A stretch of DNA of 59,878 nt from Paracoccaceae bacterium (GTDB lineage: Bacteria > Pseudomonadota > Alphaproteobacteria > Rhodobacterales > Rhodobacteraceae), in contig SKIF01000045.1 of assembly GCA_007116575.1 (NCBI GenBank), forward strand, positions 1 to 59,878, written 5' to 3'. The translations under genes were made by a program, and so were the position numbers. Each line of letters begins with the position of its first letter. The stretch's first letter is position 1. Below are positions 51,323-59,878 of the stretch, piece by piece. The notes beneath the pieces are model-generated. The model saw only the letters and a list, made by a program, of their open reading frames with translations, did not search any database and had not been told where the DNA came from.

Positions 51323-52156
51323 ATGAAAACCATACCCGACCAGACAGCGCGCCTGCGCCTGCTCCCACTTGCGAAACTCGCTGCCGCGCCGAAATGGCAG
51401 CTCGAAACCATCCGCGCCCTGCGCGAAGCCTCGTTCCTCTGGGTCACGCATGGCCAGGGGCGGATCAATATCGGCGGCTCGACGCGCGGCTTTCATCCGC
51501 ATAACGCCATCTTCCTGCCCGCAGGCACCATGCACAGCTTCCATTCGATGACGCGCGTGCAAGGCGTGGCGGTCTATTTCGGCACTGCGCACGGGCTCGA
51601 GCTACCCGACCGGCCGCTGCATCTGCGCCTGCGCGACGCCGCCCGACATGTCGAGGTCGCCCATATCATCGACGCAGTACAGCGCGAGATGGAGGGCGGG
51701 CGGCCAAAGGCGCATCAGGCGGCCTGTCATCAGCTTGGCCTGCTGGCCATCTGGCTGGACCGGCACAGCCACGATGGCGAAGAAGACGGCACTCAGGCCA
51801 CTCCGGTCCTCAACGCCAATGAACGGCTGACCGCGCGCTACGCCGCCCTGCTCGAACGCGAATTCGGCTCGTCGCTGAATGTTACCGATTACGCAACCGC
51901 GCTCGGGGTCACGCCCACGCATCTGTCGCGCGCCTGCCGCGCCAGTTGTGGACGCACCGCGCTCGAGATGATGCAGGAACGGCGCTTGTTCGAGGCCCGC
52001 CGCCTGCTGCTCGATACCAACATCCCGGTGCAGGAGATTGCCAGCAAGCTCGGTTTCTCGACCCCGGGCTATTTCTCGCGCGCCTTCACGCAGGCCGTGG
52101 GAAAGCCGCCCTCGGCCTATCGAAAGACCGGCGCCGAACCGACCCGCCTGCGCTGA
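51323..52156 (+). CDS. AraC family transcriptional regulator
   Basis: A 277-residue regulator with an N-terminal cupin-like sensor (LWVTHGQGRINIGGSTRGFH, IFLPAGTMHSFHSM) and a C-terminal double HTH (~185-270: VTDYATALGVTPTHLSRACR, then PVQEIASKLGFSTPGYFSRA). The start MKTIPDQ is chosen over an ATG 17 codons upstream. No obvious target operon is adjacent, and the effector is unknown. The 188 bp between its stop and the convergent DUF2256 gene contain no clear terminator. Confidence 0.9.
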   Translation: MKTIPDQTARLRLLPLAKLAAAPKWQLETIRALREASFLWVTHGQGRINIGGSTRGFHPHNAIFLPAGTMHSFHSMTRVQGVAVYFGTAHGLELPDRPLHLRLRDAARHVEVAHIIDAVQREMEGGRPKAHQAACHQLGLLAIWLDRHSHDGEEDGTQATPVLNANERLTARYAALLEREFGSSLNVTDYATALGVTPTHLSRACRASCGRTALEMMQERRLFEARRLLLDTNIPVQEIASKLGFSTPGYFSRAFTQAVGKPPSAYRKTGAEPTRLR

Positions 52157-52344
52157 CCTGCCCGGCGGGACGTCGCGGTGCGGCGGCAGCGGGCAAGACG
52201 CAGCTTACCGATATGCGCGCGGGGCCGGGGTGGCGTCTGACATGAAATCCGATTGATCCATCCGCTGCCGCGACGGGCGCGCCTGCACATCTCGGCAAAG
52301 CGAGCCCTTCAAACAGTGCCGTATGACCTGCGCCGGAGCGCGTG

Positions 52345-52521
52345 TCATTTCGCGTCTGGCGCTGGTGTGGGACGCGCCTTGCGCGCTGTGCTGCGGCAGC
52401 GGTCGGAACAGAAGCGCACCTCGTCCCAGACCTGCGCCCATTTGCGCCGCCATGTGAAGGGGCGGCCACAAGCTGCGCATATCTTGCGAGGCAGATCACC
52501 CTTGCGCCGCATTCGGGCCAT
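52345..52521 (-). CDS. DUF2256 domain protein
   Basis: A 58-residue basic protein with four cysteines in the pattern ICAACGRPFTWRRKW ... VRFCSDRCR, that is C-x2-C and C-x3-C, fitting the DUF2256 zinc-ribbon-like family. The Trp-Arg-Arg-Lys-Trp core is characteristic. It begins 10 bp after the stop of the MORN-repeat gene and is probably cotranscribed. DUF2256 proteins are often near photolyase/cryptochrome genes, which are not present here. Function unknown. Confidence 0.8.
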   Translation of the reverse strand: MARMRRKGDLPRKICAACGRPFTWRRKWAQVWDEVRFCSDRCRSTARKARPTPAPDAK

Positions 52522-52531
52522 GCGGCTGCGC

Positions 52532-53944
52532 TCAGTCGGGGTCGCGCACGGTCATGCGCCCGTCTTCCCAATCGCCCGAGAGCACTTCGCCGGTAGCATA
52601 GCGCAGCGTGCCGCGCCCGTGGCGCTGGCCATCGACAAATTCGCCTTCATAGATGTCACCCGTGGCATAGGTCGCCACCCCTTCGCCGGTGATCTGGCCG
52701 CCCGACCATTCGCCCTCATAGATGAAGCCGTCAGCCAGTTCGATCCGGCCCTGCCCGTGGCGCGCGCCCTCCGAGAACTCGCCGCGATAGACCGAGCCAT
52801 CAGGATAGACCATCTCGCCCTGTCCGTGCAATTCGCCGCCAATGAAACTGCCGGTATAGACGCGCCCGTCGGCGAAGGTCATACCCCCCTCGCCCTCGGA
52901 CAGCCCCCGCACGAAGCCGCCTTCATAGACCGCCTCGTCGGCAAAGACCGCGCGGCCCTGTCCGTGGAACTGGCCCTCGCTCCAATCGCCCTCATAGGTC
53001 GCGCCATCGGCATAGGTGATGGTCCCGGTGCCATCGGGCAGGCCATTGCGGAACTGGCCGACATATTCCGAGCCATCCGGCTGCACCAGCCGCCCCTCGC
53101 CCTCGATCCGGCCAGCGACCCAGGTTCCCTCGTAGAGATACCCGTCCGGTCCGGTCAGCCGCCCCTCGCCCTCGCGCATGTCATTGACGAACCGGCCCTC
53201 GAAGACCAGCCCGTCGGCTTGCTCGACCCGCGCCTCGCCTTCGCGCAGCCCGGCCCGGAAGCTGCCGGTATAGACATCGCCATTGGCCTGCTGCAACGCG
53301 CCCTCGCCATGCAGCTCGCCCTCCTGCCACTCGCCCTCGTAGCGCAGCCCGTCGGGGCGGGTCAGCACGCCGCGCCCGTGGCGCAGATCGGCCTGCATCT
53401 CACCCTCATAGGTGGCCCCGTCAGGATAGGTGATGCGCCCCTCGCCCTGCCGCAGCCCCTCGACCCACTCGCCCTCGTAGCGGTAGCCATCAGGGCGGGT
53501 GAGAATGCCGGTGCCATGCGGCTGGCCCTCGACGAAGGCGCCCTCATAGACCGAGTCATTGGAAAAGACGCGCACCCCTTGCCCCGAGATCGTGCCATCG
53601 ACCCAGTCGCCCTCATAGGTCGAGCCATCGGCGAAGGTCATCTTGCCGGTGCCGTGCGGGCGGCCGGCGGCGAAAATGCCTTCATAGACCGCGCCCGAAG
53701 GGTAGCGCGCCACGCCCTGCCCACTGATCTCGCCCTCGACCCAGTCGCCGGTATATTCGAACCCGTTGGGCAGCCGGTAGGTGCCGGTGCCATGCTGCAA
53801 CCCGTCGCGGAACTCGCCCTCATAAATACCGCCATCGTCATACTGACGGGTCATCACACCATCGGTCTGGGCATGAAGCGGCGCGGCGAGGGCCAGTGCA
53901 AGACCGGCAATCAGCGCGCGCGCGTGCGGGGGGCGAATGGGCAT
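52532..53944 (-). CDS. Secreted MORN-repeat protein (19 repeats)
   Basis: A 470-residue protein with a signal peptide (about 25 residues, ALIAGLALALAAPLHAQ). The rest is almost entirely 23-residue MORN repeats, such as IYEGEFRDGLQHGTGTYRL. I count 19 copies of the Y-x-G-x-(F/W) core without interruption from residue ~35 to the end. MORN arrays form elongated beta-hairpin rods that bind lipids or proteins; a periplasmic or surface location is expected. GGGAG precedes the chosen start. The repeat DNA also creates long spurious frames on the other strand. Confidence 0.9.
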   Translation of the reverse strand: MPIRPPHARALIAGLALALAAPLHAQTDGVMTRQYDDGGIYEGEFRDGLQHGTGTYRLPNGFEYTGDWVEGEISGQGVARYPSGAVYEGIFAAGRPHGTGKMTFADGSTYEGDWVDGTISGQGVRVFSNDSVYEGAFVEGQPHGTGILTRPDGYRYEGEWVEGLRQGEGRITYPDGATYEGEMQADLRHGRGVLTRPDGLRYEGEWQEGELHGEGALQQANGDVYTGSFRAGLREGEARVEQADGLVFEGRFVNDMREGEGRLTGPDGYLYEGTWVAGRIEGEGRLVQPDGSEYVGQFRNGLPDGTGTITYADGATYEGDWSEGQFHGQGRAVFADEAVYEGGFVRGLSEGEGGMTFADGRVYTGSFIGGELHGQGEMVYPDGSVYRGEFSEGARHGQGRIELADGFIYEGEWSGGQITGEGVATYATGDIYEGEFVDGQRHGRGTLRYATGEVLSGDWEDGRMTVRDPD

Positions 53945-54211
53945 GTCGCGGAACTCCCTGTTTTTGCGCGAGGGTAAGGGGGCGGGCAAGGGCTGGCAAG
54001 GGGTTTTGCCTTGCGCGGGGGGCAAGAGCGGGGGCTTCGCGATAAGGTGCGGCTTCCGTGGCGTTTGGCGTTGATATGCTCCGCGCATGATCGCGCTCAC
54101 TGAAGCGATCTGCGCGGCTGACGGATTTGCCTTTGGAGCCAACCGCATCAGGACTACCTCACAGCGATCCGTCGCGTGGGTCAGCCCCGTGGCGCCGGGT
54201 CCGCCAGCAGA

Positions 54212-54880
54212 TCACGTCTCAGCCCTCGCGCGCCTTTTCAGCCAGATCTCCAGCGCCACAAGATAGGGGATGTAGAACCCGAAATACTGCACCTGATCGA
54301 AGCCGCCTGTCAGGTGCTCATTGCTCCACATCCCATCGGTCAGTGTGAACCAGATCAGGTAATGCAGCCGGAAGATCAGCGACCCCATTACAAGAACGAA
54401 CAGGCGCAGCGCCCATGCGCTGTGACGCGCGAAATCGCGGCCGCGCGCATGGCGCAGCGTCTGGATAGCGCAGCCGAGCATCAGCACGCCGTAGAGAGCG
54501 AAGCCGACATCCATCAGAGGACCCGCGATCGTGCCGCGCGTCGCGATATAGGCCAGCCCGCCAAGGGCAACGAAGGCCGACGCGAACACAATCAAGCGGC
54601 CCACCATCCGGTGGAGCCACGGAAAGCGCCTGCGCAACCGCCTGATCGGCTGGAACGGCACCAGTACCATCGCCAGGGCACCGAGAATCATGTGCGAGAA
54701 GATGGCGATATTCGTGAACGTATCACCCGGGGTGTAGATATAGGTCACGTCCGACAGATCGAGACGGACCCCGCGCAGGCCGAAGCGCAGGGAATAGGCT
54801 GCGAAACCGAGGATAAACAGGCCGAGCAGAAGCAGGCCCGAATATCCGGCCATGAGGGCGAGACGCTTGCGCAAGGGCAT
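54212..54880 (-). CDS. DUF2306 family membrane protein
   Basis: A 222-residue integral membrane protein with about six helices: YSGLLLLGLFILGFAAYSL, IAIFSHMILGALAMVLVPF, LIVFASAFVALGGLAYIA, VGFALYGVLMLGCAIQTL and two later ones. The motifs HRMVGRL and RDFARHSAWALRLF are typical of DUF2306, with conserved His residues that may bind haem or metal. The start MPLRKRL has no good ribosome-binding site. It lies 267 bp upstream of the MORN gene on the same strand. Function unknown. Confidence 0.78.
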   Translation of the reverse strand: MPLRKRLALMAGYSGLLLLGLFILGFAAYSLRFGLRGVRLDLSDVTYIYTPGDTFTNIAIFSHMILGALAMVLVPFQPIRRLRRRFPWLHRMVGRLIVFASAFVALGGLAYIATRGTIAGPLMDVGFALYGVLMLGCAIQTLRHARGRDFARHSAWALRLFVLVMGSLIFRLHYLIWFTLTDGMWSNEHLTGGFDQVQYFGFYIPYLVALEIWLKRRARAET

Positions 54881-55283
54881 CCTGCCTGTGTGACGACATG
54901 CTGAGGACAGCCTTACCCAAGCGCAGCGGGCCCGACAAGCGCAAGCCAGGATCATCGAGGGTGGGGCAAGCAGTTCTCGGTCGGGTCTGGGGATATCTAC
55001 GGGGGTAGAACCCTTTGTCATTGGGGCTTTTGCACCGGGCGGAGGCTTTGATCGGACCCGGAGCCACGAATCCGCAGACAAATCGCGGCGAAATATTGGG
55101 CCATTCGCGCCCGGTTGCGCCACAGAAGACCTGCGCCCTACACAGAAAAACCAATTATTGTATCTTACTATCAGACCGTTAGTGCTTTACATGAAACATC
55201 GCCCCGCACCCCGTTGCGCCCTTTCGCCTTCCCTCTTGCCGTCAACGTGATATGTGGGCGCGAAACAGCCTCTGGATCTGCCC
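54881..55283. other. Divergent intergenic region upstream of nadE
   Basis: This 403-bp gap has no gene I can support. The block at 55142-55195 is strikingly AT-rich for this genome (CAATTATTGTATCTTACTAT and neighbours) and probably holds the divergent promoters, but I find no -35/-10 pair with good spacing on either strand. A 19-codon frame beginning at 55191 is not convincing. Confidence 0.5.
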
Positions 55284-56942
55284 ATGTCCGACCGTTTCCG
55301 CCTGACCCTTGCCCAGTTGAACCCCACGCTTGGCGATATTGCGGGCAATGGCGCCAAGGCCCGCGACGCATGGGCGCGCGCGAAAGCGGAGCACGCCGAT
55401 ATGGTGGCGCTGCCCGAGATGTTCCTGCCCGGCTATCAGACGCAGGATCTGGTCTGGCGTCCCGCCTTTCAGGCGGATCTGCGCGCGGCGCTCGATGCGC
55501 TTGCGCAGGATTGCGCCGATGGTCCCGCGCTGGGCATCGGCGTGCCACTGGTCGAGGCAGGCGCGCTCTATAACGCCTATGCGGTGCTGGCCGGAGGCGC
55601 GGTCCGGGCGGTGATCCGCAAGCACCACCTGCCCAATGCCTCGGTTTTCGACGAGAAGCGCCTCTTTGCCGCAGGCGATATCTCCGGCCCCTATCGCATC
55701 GGCCCCATCCGCATCGGCACGCCGATCTGCGAGGATGCCTGGCGCGAGGATGTCGCCGAGGCGCAGGCCGAATCCGGGGCCGAGATGCTCTTGGTGCCCA
55801 ATGGCTCGCCCTATGCACGAGGCCGCCATGACACGCGCATGGCGCATATGGTCGCGCGCGTGGTCGAGACGGGGCTGCCGCTTGTGTATCTCAACCTTGT
55901 CGGCGGGCAGGATGATCAGGTTTTTGACGGGGCAAGTTTCGTCCTGAACCCCGGCGGGCAACTGGCGCTGCAACTTCCCGCGCATGAGGAGGCCATTGCA
56001 ACTGTCGAGTTCACGCACAGGGCTGACGGCTGGCGCGCGACACAAGGACCCCGCGCGCCCCTGCCCGACGCGTGGGAGCAGGATTACCGCGCGATGGTGG
56101 TGGGGCTTTCGGATTACCTGCACAAATCGGGCTTCTCGAAAGTCGTTCTGGGGCTGTCGGGCGGGGTGGATTCCGCGCTGGTGGCGACCATCGCCGTCGA
56201 TGCGCTGGGGGCCGGGAATGTGCATTGCGTCATGCTGCCCTCGGAATACACCGCCCCCGAGAGCCTCACGGACGCCACGGAGCTGGCAAAGCGGCTGGGC
56301 GTGCGGCTGGACGAGATCGGCATCGAAGGCCCGCGCGCCGCGATGCAGGCGGCACTTGCGCCGCTTTTCAAGGGGCTCGCGCCGGACGTGACCGAGGAAA
56401 ACCTGCAATCGCGGATTCGGGGCACGCTTCTGATGGCGCTGTCGAACAAGACCGGCGCGATGCTCTTGACCACCGGCAACAAATCCGAGGTCGCGGTCGG
56501 CTATGCCACGATCTATGGCGACATGAATGGCGGCTACAACCCGATCAAGGATCTTTACAAGACCCGCGTGTTCGAGACCTGCCGCTGGCGCAACTCCCAT
56601 CACCGCGACTGGATGGCGGGCCCTGCGGGCGAGGTGATCCCTGCGCGCATCATCGACAAACCACCCACGGCGGAATTGCGCGAAAACCAGCGCGACGAGG
56701 ACAGCCTTCCGCCCTATGCGGAACTGGACGCGATCCTCGAAGGGATCATCGAGCAGGATCTCTCGGTCGCCGATCTGGTGGCGCAGGGCTTTGCACGTGA
56801 CACGGTGACAAGAGTCGCGCATCTGGTCGCGATCTCGGAATGGAAGCGCCACCAGTCCGCGCCGGGCACGCGCCTGACCAACCGCGCCTTCTGGCTTGAT
56901 CGGCGCTATCCGCTGGTGAATCGCTGGCGCGACCGGACATGA
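55284..56942 (+). CDS. nadE: Glutamine-dependent NAD+ synthetase
   Basis: A 552-residue two-domain enzyme. The N-terminal nitrilase-fold glutaminase has its triad at E45 (LPEMF), K113 (IRKHHLPN) and C149 (TPICEDAW). The C-terminal synthetase has the ATP-pyrophosphatase loop LGLSGGVDSALVAT, plus TTGNKSEVAVGYATIYGDM. It completes NAD from deamido-NAD using glutamine nitrogen. The start MSDRFRLTLAQLNP is the usual N-terminus. Confidence 0.96.
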   Translation: MSDRFRLTLAQLNPTLGDIAGNGAKARDAWARAKAEHADMVALPEMFLPGYQTQDLVWRPAFQADLRAALDALAQDCADGPALGIGVPLVEAGALYNAYAVLAGGAVRAVIRKHHLPNASVFDEKRLFAAGDISGPYRIGPIRIGTPICEDAWREDVAEAQAESGAEMLLVPNGSPYARGRHDTRMAHMVARVVETGLPLVYLNLVGGQDDQVFDGASFVLNPGGQLALQLPAHEEAIATVEFTHRADGWRATQGPRAPLPDAWEQDYRAMVVGLSDYLHKSGFSKVVLGLSGGVDSALVATIAVDALGAGNVHCVMLPSEYTAPESLTDATELAKRLGVRLDEIGIEGPRAAMQAALAPLFKGLAPDVTEENLQSRIRGTLLMALSNKTGAMLLTTGNKSEVAVGYATIYGDMNGGYNPIKDLYKTRVFETCRWRNSHHRDWMAGPAGEVIPARIIDKPPTAELRENQRDEDSLPPYAELDAILEGIIEQDLSVADLVAQGFARDTVTRVAHLVAISEWKRHQSAPGTRLTNRAFWLDRRYPLVNRWRDRT

Positions 56943-57104
56943 CGCGCACCCAGACCCTTTGCCACCACAGCGCACGACGGGTCACAACCGCGCGAGCAGA
57001 CGCACCGCTCCGCGCCCCATGCCACAATCGCGCTTCCGTCGCCCCGATGCTGGCGCTAAGATGCAACGCATTCGGCCTATTCGCATGGCGCATGCAAGGA
57101 CGGG

Positions 57105-57133
57105 CTGTCTTGTGCCGCGCGCTCATGTATAAG
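57105..57133 (+). promoter_or_regulatory. Candidate promoter upstream of the SPOR lipoprotein gene
   Basis: A -10 box TATAAG (57128-57133) lies 17 bp from a weak -35 CTGTCT (57105-57110), about 75 bp before the ATG at 57209. The -10 is near consensus and the -35 is poor. Confidence 0.4.
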
Positions 57134-57208
57134 CGGGGCAGACATGAACGCGGGCCGAGGCGAACCTGACAACAGATCAGGACCGGCAAGAGGCGAAGAG
57201 GGTCGGGT

Positions 57209-58189
57209 ATGAGCAGCATCACGAAACGGTATCTGGCCTTGTGCCTTGCGGCCAGCCTTGGCCTGAGCGCCTGCATGCAGGGCGGCACAGACAACGGCAC
57301 CCGCGAGACAGCCGCCTCGCGCAGCCAGGCCACCGAACGCGATGTCGAGGATCCGGGCACGTTTTCGCGCCGTGAAAACGCATTGTGGGACGGCCGACCC
57401 TCTTTCGGCGGTGTCTGGGTCGCGCATCCCGAAGCCAGAGCGCCCCAGCGCGTGATCATCCGCAACACCGAGAATGGCCGCGAAACTGTCGGCTCGCTCT
57501 TCACCCGCGAGCGGATGAATCCCGGCCCGGCCTTTCAGGTCTCGGGCGAGGCGGCATCCGCCGTGGGGATTCTGGCAGGTGCGCCGACCATGATCGAGGT
57601 TGTCGCGCTGCGTGTCGAGGAGGCGGCTCCTGAGCCGCAACCCGAGGCGCAAGACGCGACCGCCGAGGCCGCGGCCGAGGCCCCGCCCCCAGCAGAGTCG
57701 GCGCAGGATGCGCCCGAACCGGCGCGGGCAGAGCCGCGCCCGACAGAGGATGACGAGGCCCTCATTGCCATGCCCCAGCCCGAGGCCGCAGCGCCGCGTC
57801 AGGGCCTGCTGGGCCGCCTCTTTGGGCGCGGCCGGACGCAGGCGGCAGATCCCGACCAGATCGAAAGCGCCCCGCTTGATGCCACCGCGATGGCCGAGGC
57901 CCCGCCCGCAGCCGCGCGCCCTGCCCCGCCCGAGTCCGCCGCCCCGGCCAGCGCGCTGGCGCAACCCTATATCCAGCTTGGTATCTTCAGCGTCGAGTCC
58001 AACGCCGCCAATGCCGAACGGATGGCGCGCGGGGCTGACCTGCCAGTGCGGGTGGTCCCTGGCAGCGCGCAGGGCAACGCGTTCTGGCGTGTCGTGGTGG
58101 GACCGGCGCAGGATGCCGGCGCGCATGCGCAGATGCTTGCACGCGTCAAGTCGCTGGGCTTTAATGACGCCTATGCGGTGCGCCGCTAG
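57209..58189 (+). CDS. SPOR domain lipoprotein
   Basis: A 326-residue exported protein with a lipobox (LGLSAC, Cys22). Residues ~45-140 contain the RlpA-like segment FGGVWVAHPEARAPQRVIIR. A long Pro/Ala/Glu linker (~140-245) follows. A C-terminal SPOR domain (~250-326, YIQLGIFSVESNAANAERMA, FWRVVVGPAQD) binds denuded septal peptidoglycan. It is directly upstream (28 bp) of the D-Ala-D-Ala carboxypeptidase gene, a pairing that suggests joint action in wall remodelling at division. Confidence 0.88.
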   Translation: MSSITKRYLALCLAASLGLSACMQGGTDNGTRETAASRSQATERDVEDPGTFSRRENALWDGRPSFGGVWVAHPEARAPQRVIIRNTENGRETVGSLFTRERMNPGPAFQVSGEAASAVGILAGAPTMIEVVALRVEEAAPEPQPEAQDATAEAAAEAPPPAESAQDAPEPARAEPRPTEDDEALIAMPQPEAAAPRQGLLGRLFGRGRTQAADPDQIESAPLDATAMAEAPPAAARPAPPESAAPASALAQPYIQLGIFSVESNAANAERMARGADLPVRVVPGSAQGNAFWRVVVGPAQDAGAHAQMLARVKSLGFNDAYAVRR

Positions 58190-58217
58190 ACCGACAGGTG
58201 ACAGGAAGGAACAGCCA

Positions 58218-59402
58218 ATGCGCACGCGGTTTCACGCAGCGATTCTGAGTGGTGCCATCTTTGCCCTGGCGACAACGGGTCAGGCCCCGCTGGCACAGGC
58301 ACAATCGGTCACGGGTTTCGAGCCCCGCGCCAGTTCGGCCTATATCCGCGATCTGACCACGGGCACCGTGCTGCTGGACAAGGGCGCGCATGTGCCGCTG
58401 CCACCTGCCTCGATGTCCAAGCTGATGACGCTGCTGATGCTGTTCGAGGCGATCGAGGACGGGCGCATCGCGCTTGACACGACCTTCACGGTCTCCGAGC
58501 GCGCTCATGCGATGGGCGGTTCACGCATGTTCCTCGAGACGCGCGACCGCCCCACAGCCGAAGATCTGATCCGCGGCATTGCCGTGCTGTCGGGCAATGA
58601 CGCCTCGGTGGTGGTGGCCGAAGGTCTGGCCGGTACCGAAGAGGCCTTTGCCCAGATGGCCACACGGCGCGCGCGCGAGTTGGGGATGCGCAACACCACG
58701 CTTGCCAATTCCTCGGGCTGGCCGCATCCCGATCACCTGATGTCCAAGCGTGACCTGGGTATTCTGGCCGAGCATATCATTACGGAATTCCCGCAATTCT
58801 ATTCCTACCTGTCCGAGCGCGAATTCACCTGGAACGGCATCACCCAGCCCAATCGGGTGCCCCTTCTGGGCGCAGGGGTCGGGCTGGACGGGCTCAAGAC
58901 CGGTTTCACCTCGGCTGCGGGATATTCTCTGACCGGCTCGGCGCGACAGGGCGACCGGCGCATCGTCTTCGCCTTTGGCGGGTTGAACAGCGAACGCGAA
59001 CGGCTGCAGGAGACCGAGGCGATCATCAACTGGGCGTTCCGGCAATTCGCGCGGGTCAGCGTCGGCGCAGAGGGCGAGGTGATGGGCATTGCCCCGGTCT
59101 GGCTGGGCACCGAGCCCTCGGTGCCACTGGTTCTGGGCGATAGCCGCGACATCCTGATTCCCGCCATCGCGCAGCGCCAACTCAGTGCGCGCGTTGTATT
59201 TGACGGGCCGATCCCGGCACCGATCACCGCAGGTACAGAGATCGCGACCCTGGTCATAGAGCTACCCGACATGGACCCGGTCGAACTGCCGCTGCTGGCG
59301 GGGACCGATGTGGCCGAGGGCGGGTTCATGGTGCGCGCGCAGGCCTCGGCACGGCGGCTGGCCGATATGGTGCTGGGCGCTGGCCGCGACGCGATCAACT
59401 GA
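58218..59402 (+). CDS. D-alanyl-D-alanine carboxypeptidase (peptidase S11)
   Basis: A 394-residue penicillin-binding protein of the DacA/DacC class that trims the terminal D-Ala of peptidoglycan stem peptides. The signal peptide ends near LAQAQS (~29). The active-site motifs are S65-x-x-K68 (PASMSKLM), SGN (VLSGNDAS) and KTG (DGLKTGFTSAAG). The C-terminal beta domain (LSARVVFDGPIPAPITAGTE) precedes a probable amphipathic anchor (RRLADMVLGAGRDAIN). GGAAGGA precedes the start. Confidence 0.95.
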   Translation: MRTRFHAAILSGAIFALATTGQAPLAQAQSVTGFEPRASSAYIRDLTTGTVLLDKGAHVPLPPASMSKLMTLLMLFEAIEDGRIALDTTFTVSERAHAMGGSRMFLETRDRPTAEDLIRGIAVLSGNDASVVVAEGLAGTEEAFAQMATRRARELGMRNTTLANSSGWPHPDHLMSKRDLGILAEHIITEFPQFYSYLSEREFTWNGITQPNRVPLLGAGVGLDGLKTGFTSAAGYSLTGSARQGDRRIVFAFGGLNSERERLQETEAIINWAFRQFARVSVGAEGEVMGIAPVWLGTEPSVPLVLGDSRDILIPAIAQRQLSARVVFDGPIPAPITAGTEIATLVIELPDMDPVELPLLAGTDVAEGGFMVRAQASARRLADMVLGAGRDAIN

Positions 59403-59404
59403 TC

Positions 59405-59878
59405 ATGGCGCGCGCGGGGGCCGGGGTCTTCATCAGTTTCGAGGGAATCGACGGGTCTGGCAAATCCACCCAGGCGCGGCGGCTGGCCGAGGCATTGGGG
59501 CCTGACACGCTGCTGACGCGCGAGCCCGGCGGCTCTGCCGGGGCCGAGGAAATCCGCCGCCTGCTGGTCGAGGGCGCGCCCGCGCGCTGGTCGCCCGAAA
59601 CCGAGATCCTGCTCTTCACTGCTGCACGGCGCGACCATCTCGAAAAGACGATCCGCCCCGCCCTTGCCGCCGGGCACCGCGTCATCACCGACCGTTTCGC
59701 CGATTCCACCCGGGTCTATCAGGGGGCGGCGCGCGCTGCCTTGCGGCCATTGGTCGATCGCCTGCACGAGCTGATGATCGGGCTGGACCCCGATCTGACC
59801 TTCGTGATCGACATGGACCCCCGCGCGGCGCTCGCGCGCGGGCTCGCGCGCAGATCGGGCGAAGACCGGTTCGAAGAA
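59405..59878 (+). CDS. tmk: Thymidylate kinase (partial, runs off the window)
   Basis: The first 158 codons of a dTMP kinase: the P-loop FEGIDGSGKSTQARRLAEAL, the LTREPGGSAGAEEIRRLL motif containing the substrate-binding Asp/Arg region, and VITDRFADSTRVYQGAAR. The reading frame is open to the last base. Two bases separate it from the carboxypeptidase stop. A DNA polymerase III delta' gene often follows but lies outside. Confidence 0.95.
   Translation, partial: MARAGAGVFISFEGIDGSGKSTQARRLAEALGPDTLLTREPGGSAGAEEIRRLLVEGAPARWSPETEILLFTAARRDHLEKTIRPALAAGHRVITDRFADSTRVYQGAARAALRPLVDRLHELMIGLDPDLTFVIDMDPRAALARGLARRSGEDRFEE

Noticed and set aside
52253-53977. 574-codon frame on the plus strand through the MORN gene
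   Set aside because: It is a periodic mirror of the 69-base repeat; the minus frame has the MORN motifs, signal peptide and ribosome-binding site.
55191-55250. 19-codon frame as a leader peptide for nadE
   Set aside because: No ribosome-binding site, no regulatory codons and no attenuator-like hairpin after it.

Overview
The window is GC-rich, compact, gene-dense chromosomal DNA from an alphaproteobacterium, most likely a member of the Rhodobacteraceae (Rhodobacter/Roseobacter group). The evidence is the dnaG-rpoD pair, the LpxI type of lipid A pathway in the order skp-fabZ-lpxA-lpxI-lpxB, the bamA-rseP-dxr-cdsA-uppS-frr-pyrH block, a fused indolepyruvate:ferredoxin oxidoreductase with a divergent Lrp regulator, and DmdA/dimethylglycine-dehydrogenase type one-carbon genes. 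I see no rRNA, tRNA, CRISPR array, transposase or phage gene. Almost everything is ordinary core or lineage-typical genome, and only a few stretches stand out.

Layout. 1-5 kb: a GCS2-type carboxylate-amine ligase, a DUF3445 haem N-demethylase-like protein, a small lipoprotein, a TetR regulator, a Glu/Leu/Phe/Val dehydrogenase and a TerB-like protein. 5.2-9.3 kb: dnaG and rpoD, closed by a strong hairpin. 9.6-13.1 kb: galU, cysQ, an orphan KpsM-like ABC permease and pyrF. 13.2-14.8 kb: an exported protein with a catalytically dead caspase-like domain and two peptidoglycan-binding domains.

14.9-26.8 kb holds the most system-like part. A leftward operon encodes a complete branched-chain-amino-acid-type (HAAT) ABC importer (LivG, LivH, LivM, periplasmic binding protein, LivF) together with two acyl-CoA-synthetase-like enzymes (one canonical, one with a degenerate nucleotide loop) and two unrecognised small proteins whose genes overlap their neighbours. 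A divergent hybrid PAS histidine kinase and an OmpR-type response regulator lie at its head. I read it as a sense-import-activate module for an unknown carboxylic acid.

26.9-37.9 kb: catabolic genes. These are indolepyruvate oxidoreductase with its Lrp regulator, a DmdA-like tetrahydrofolate methyltransferase coupled to an OsmC protein, a second Lrp regulator, a dimethylglycine/sarcosine-dehydrogenase-like flavoprotein with a good sigma70-like promoter, a universal stress protein preceded by a fold-rich leader, and a fumarylacetoacetate-hydrolase-family enzyme.

37.9-50.2 kb: the leftward envelope block pyrH-frr-uppS-cdsA-dxr-rseP-(43-aa membrane protein)-terminator-promoter-bamA-skp-fabZ-lpxA-lpxI-lpxB, covering isoprenoid and undecaprenol supply, CDP-diacylglycerol, envelope-stress proteolysis, outer-membrane assembly and lipid A. 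lpxD is not in the block. 50.2-59.9 kb: miaA, an AraC regulator, a secreted protein of 19 MORN repeats followed by a DUF2256 zinc protein, a DUF2306 membrane protein, nadE, a SPOR lipoprotein, a D-Ala-D-Ala carboxypeptidase, and the 5' part of tmk, which runs off the window.
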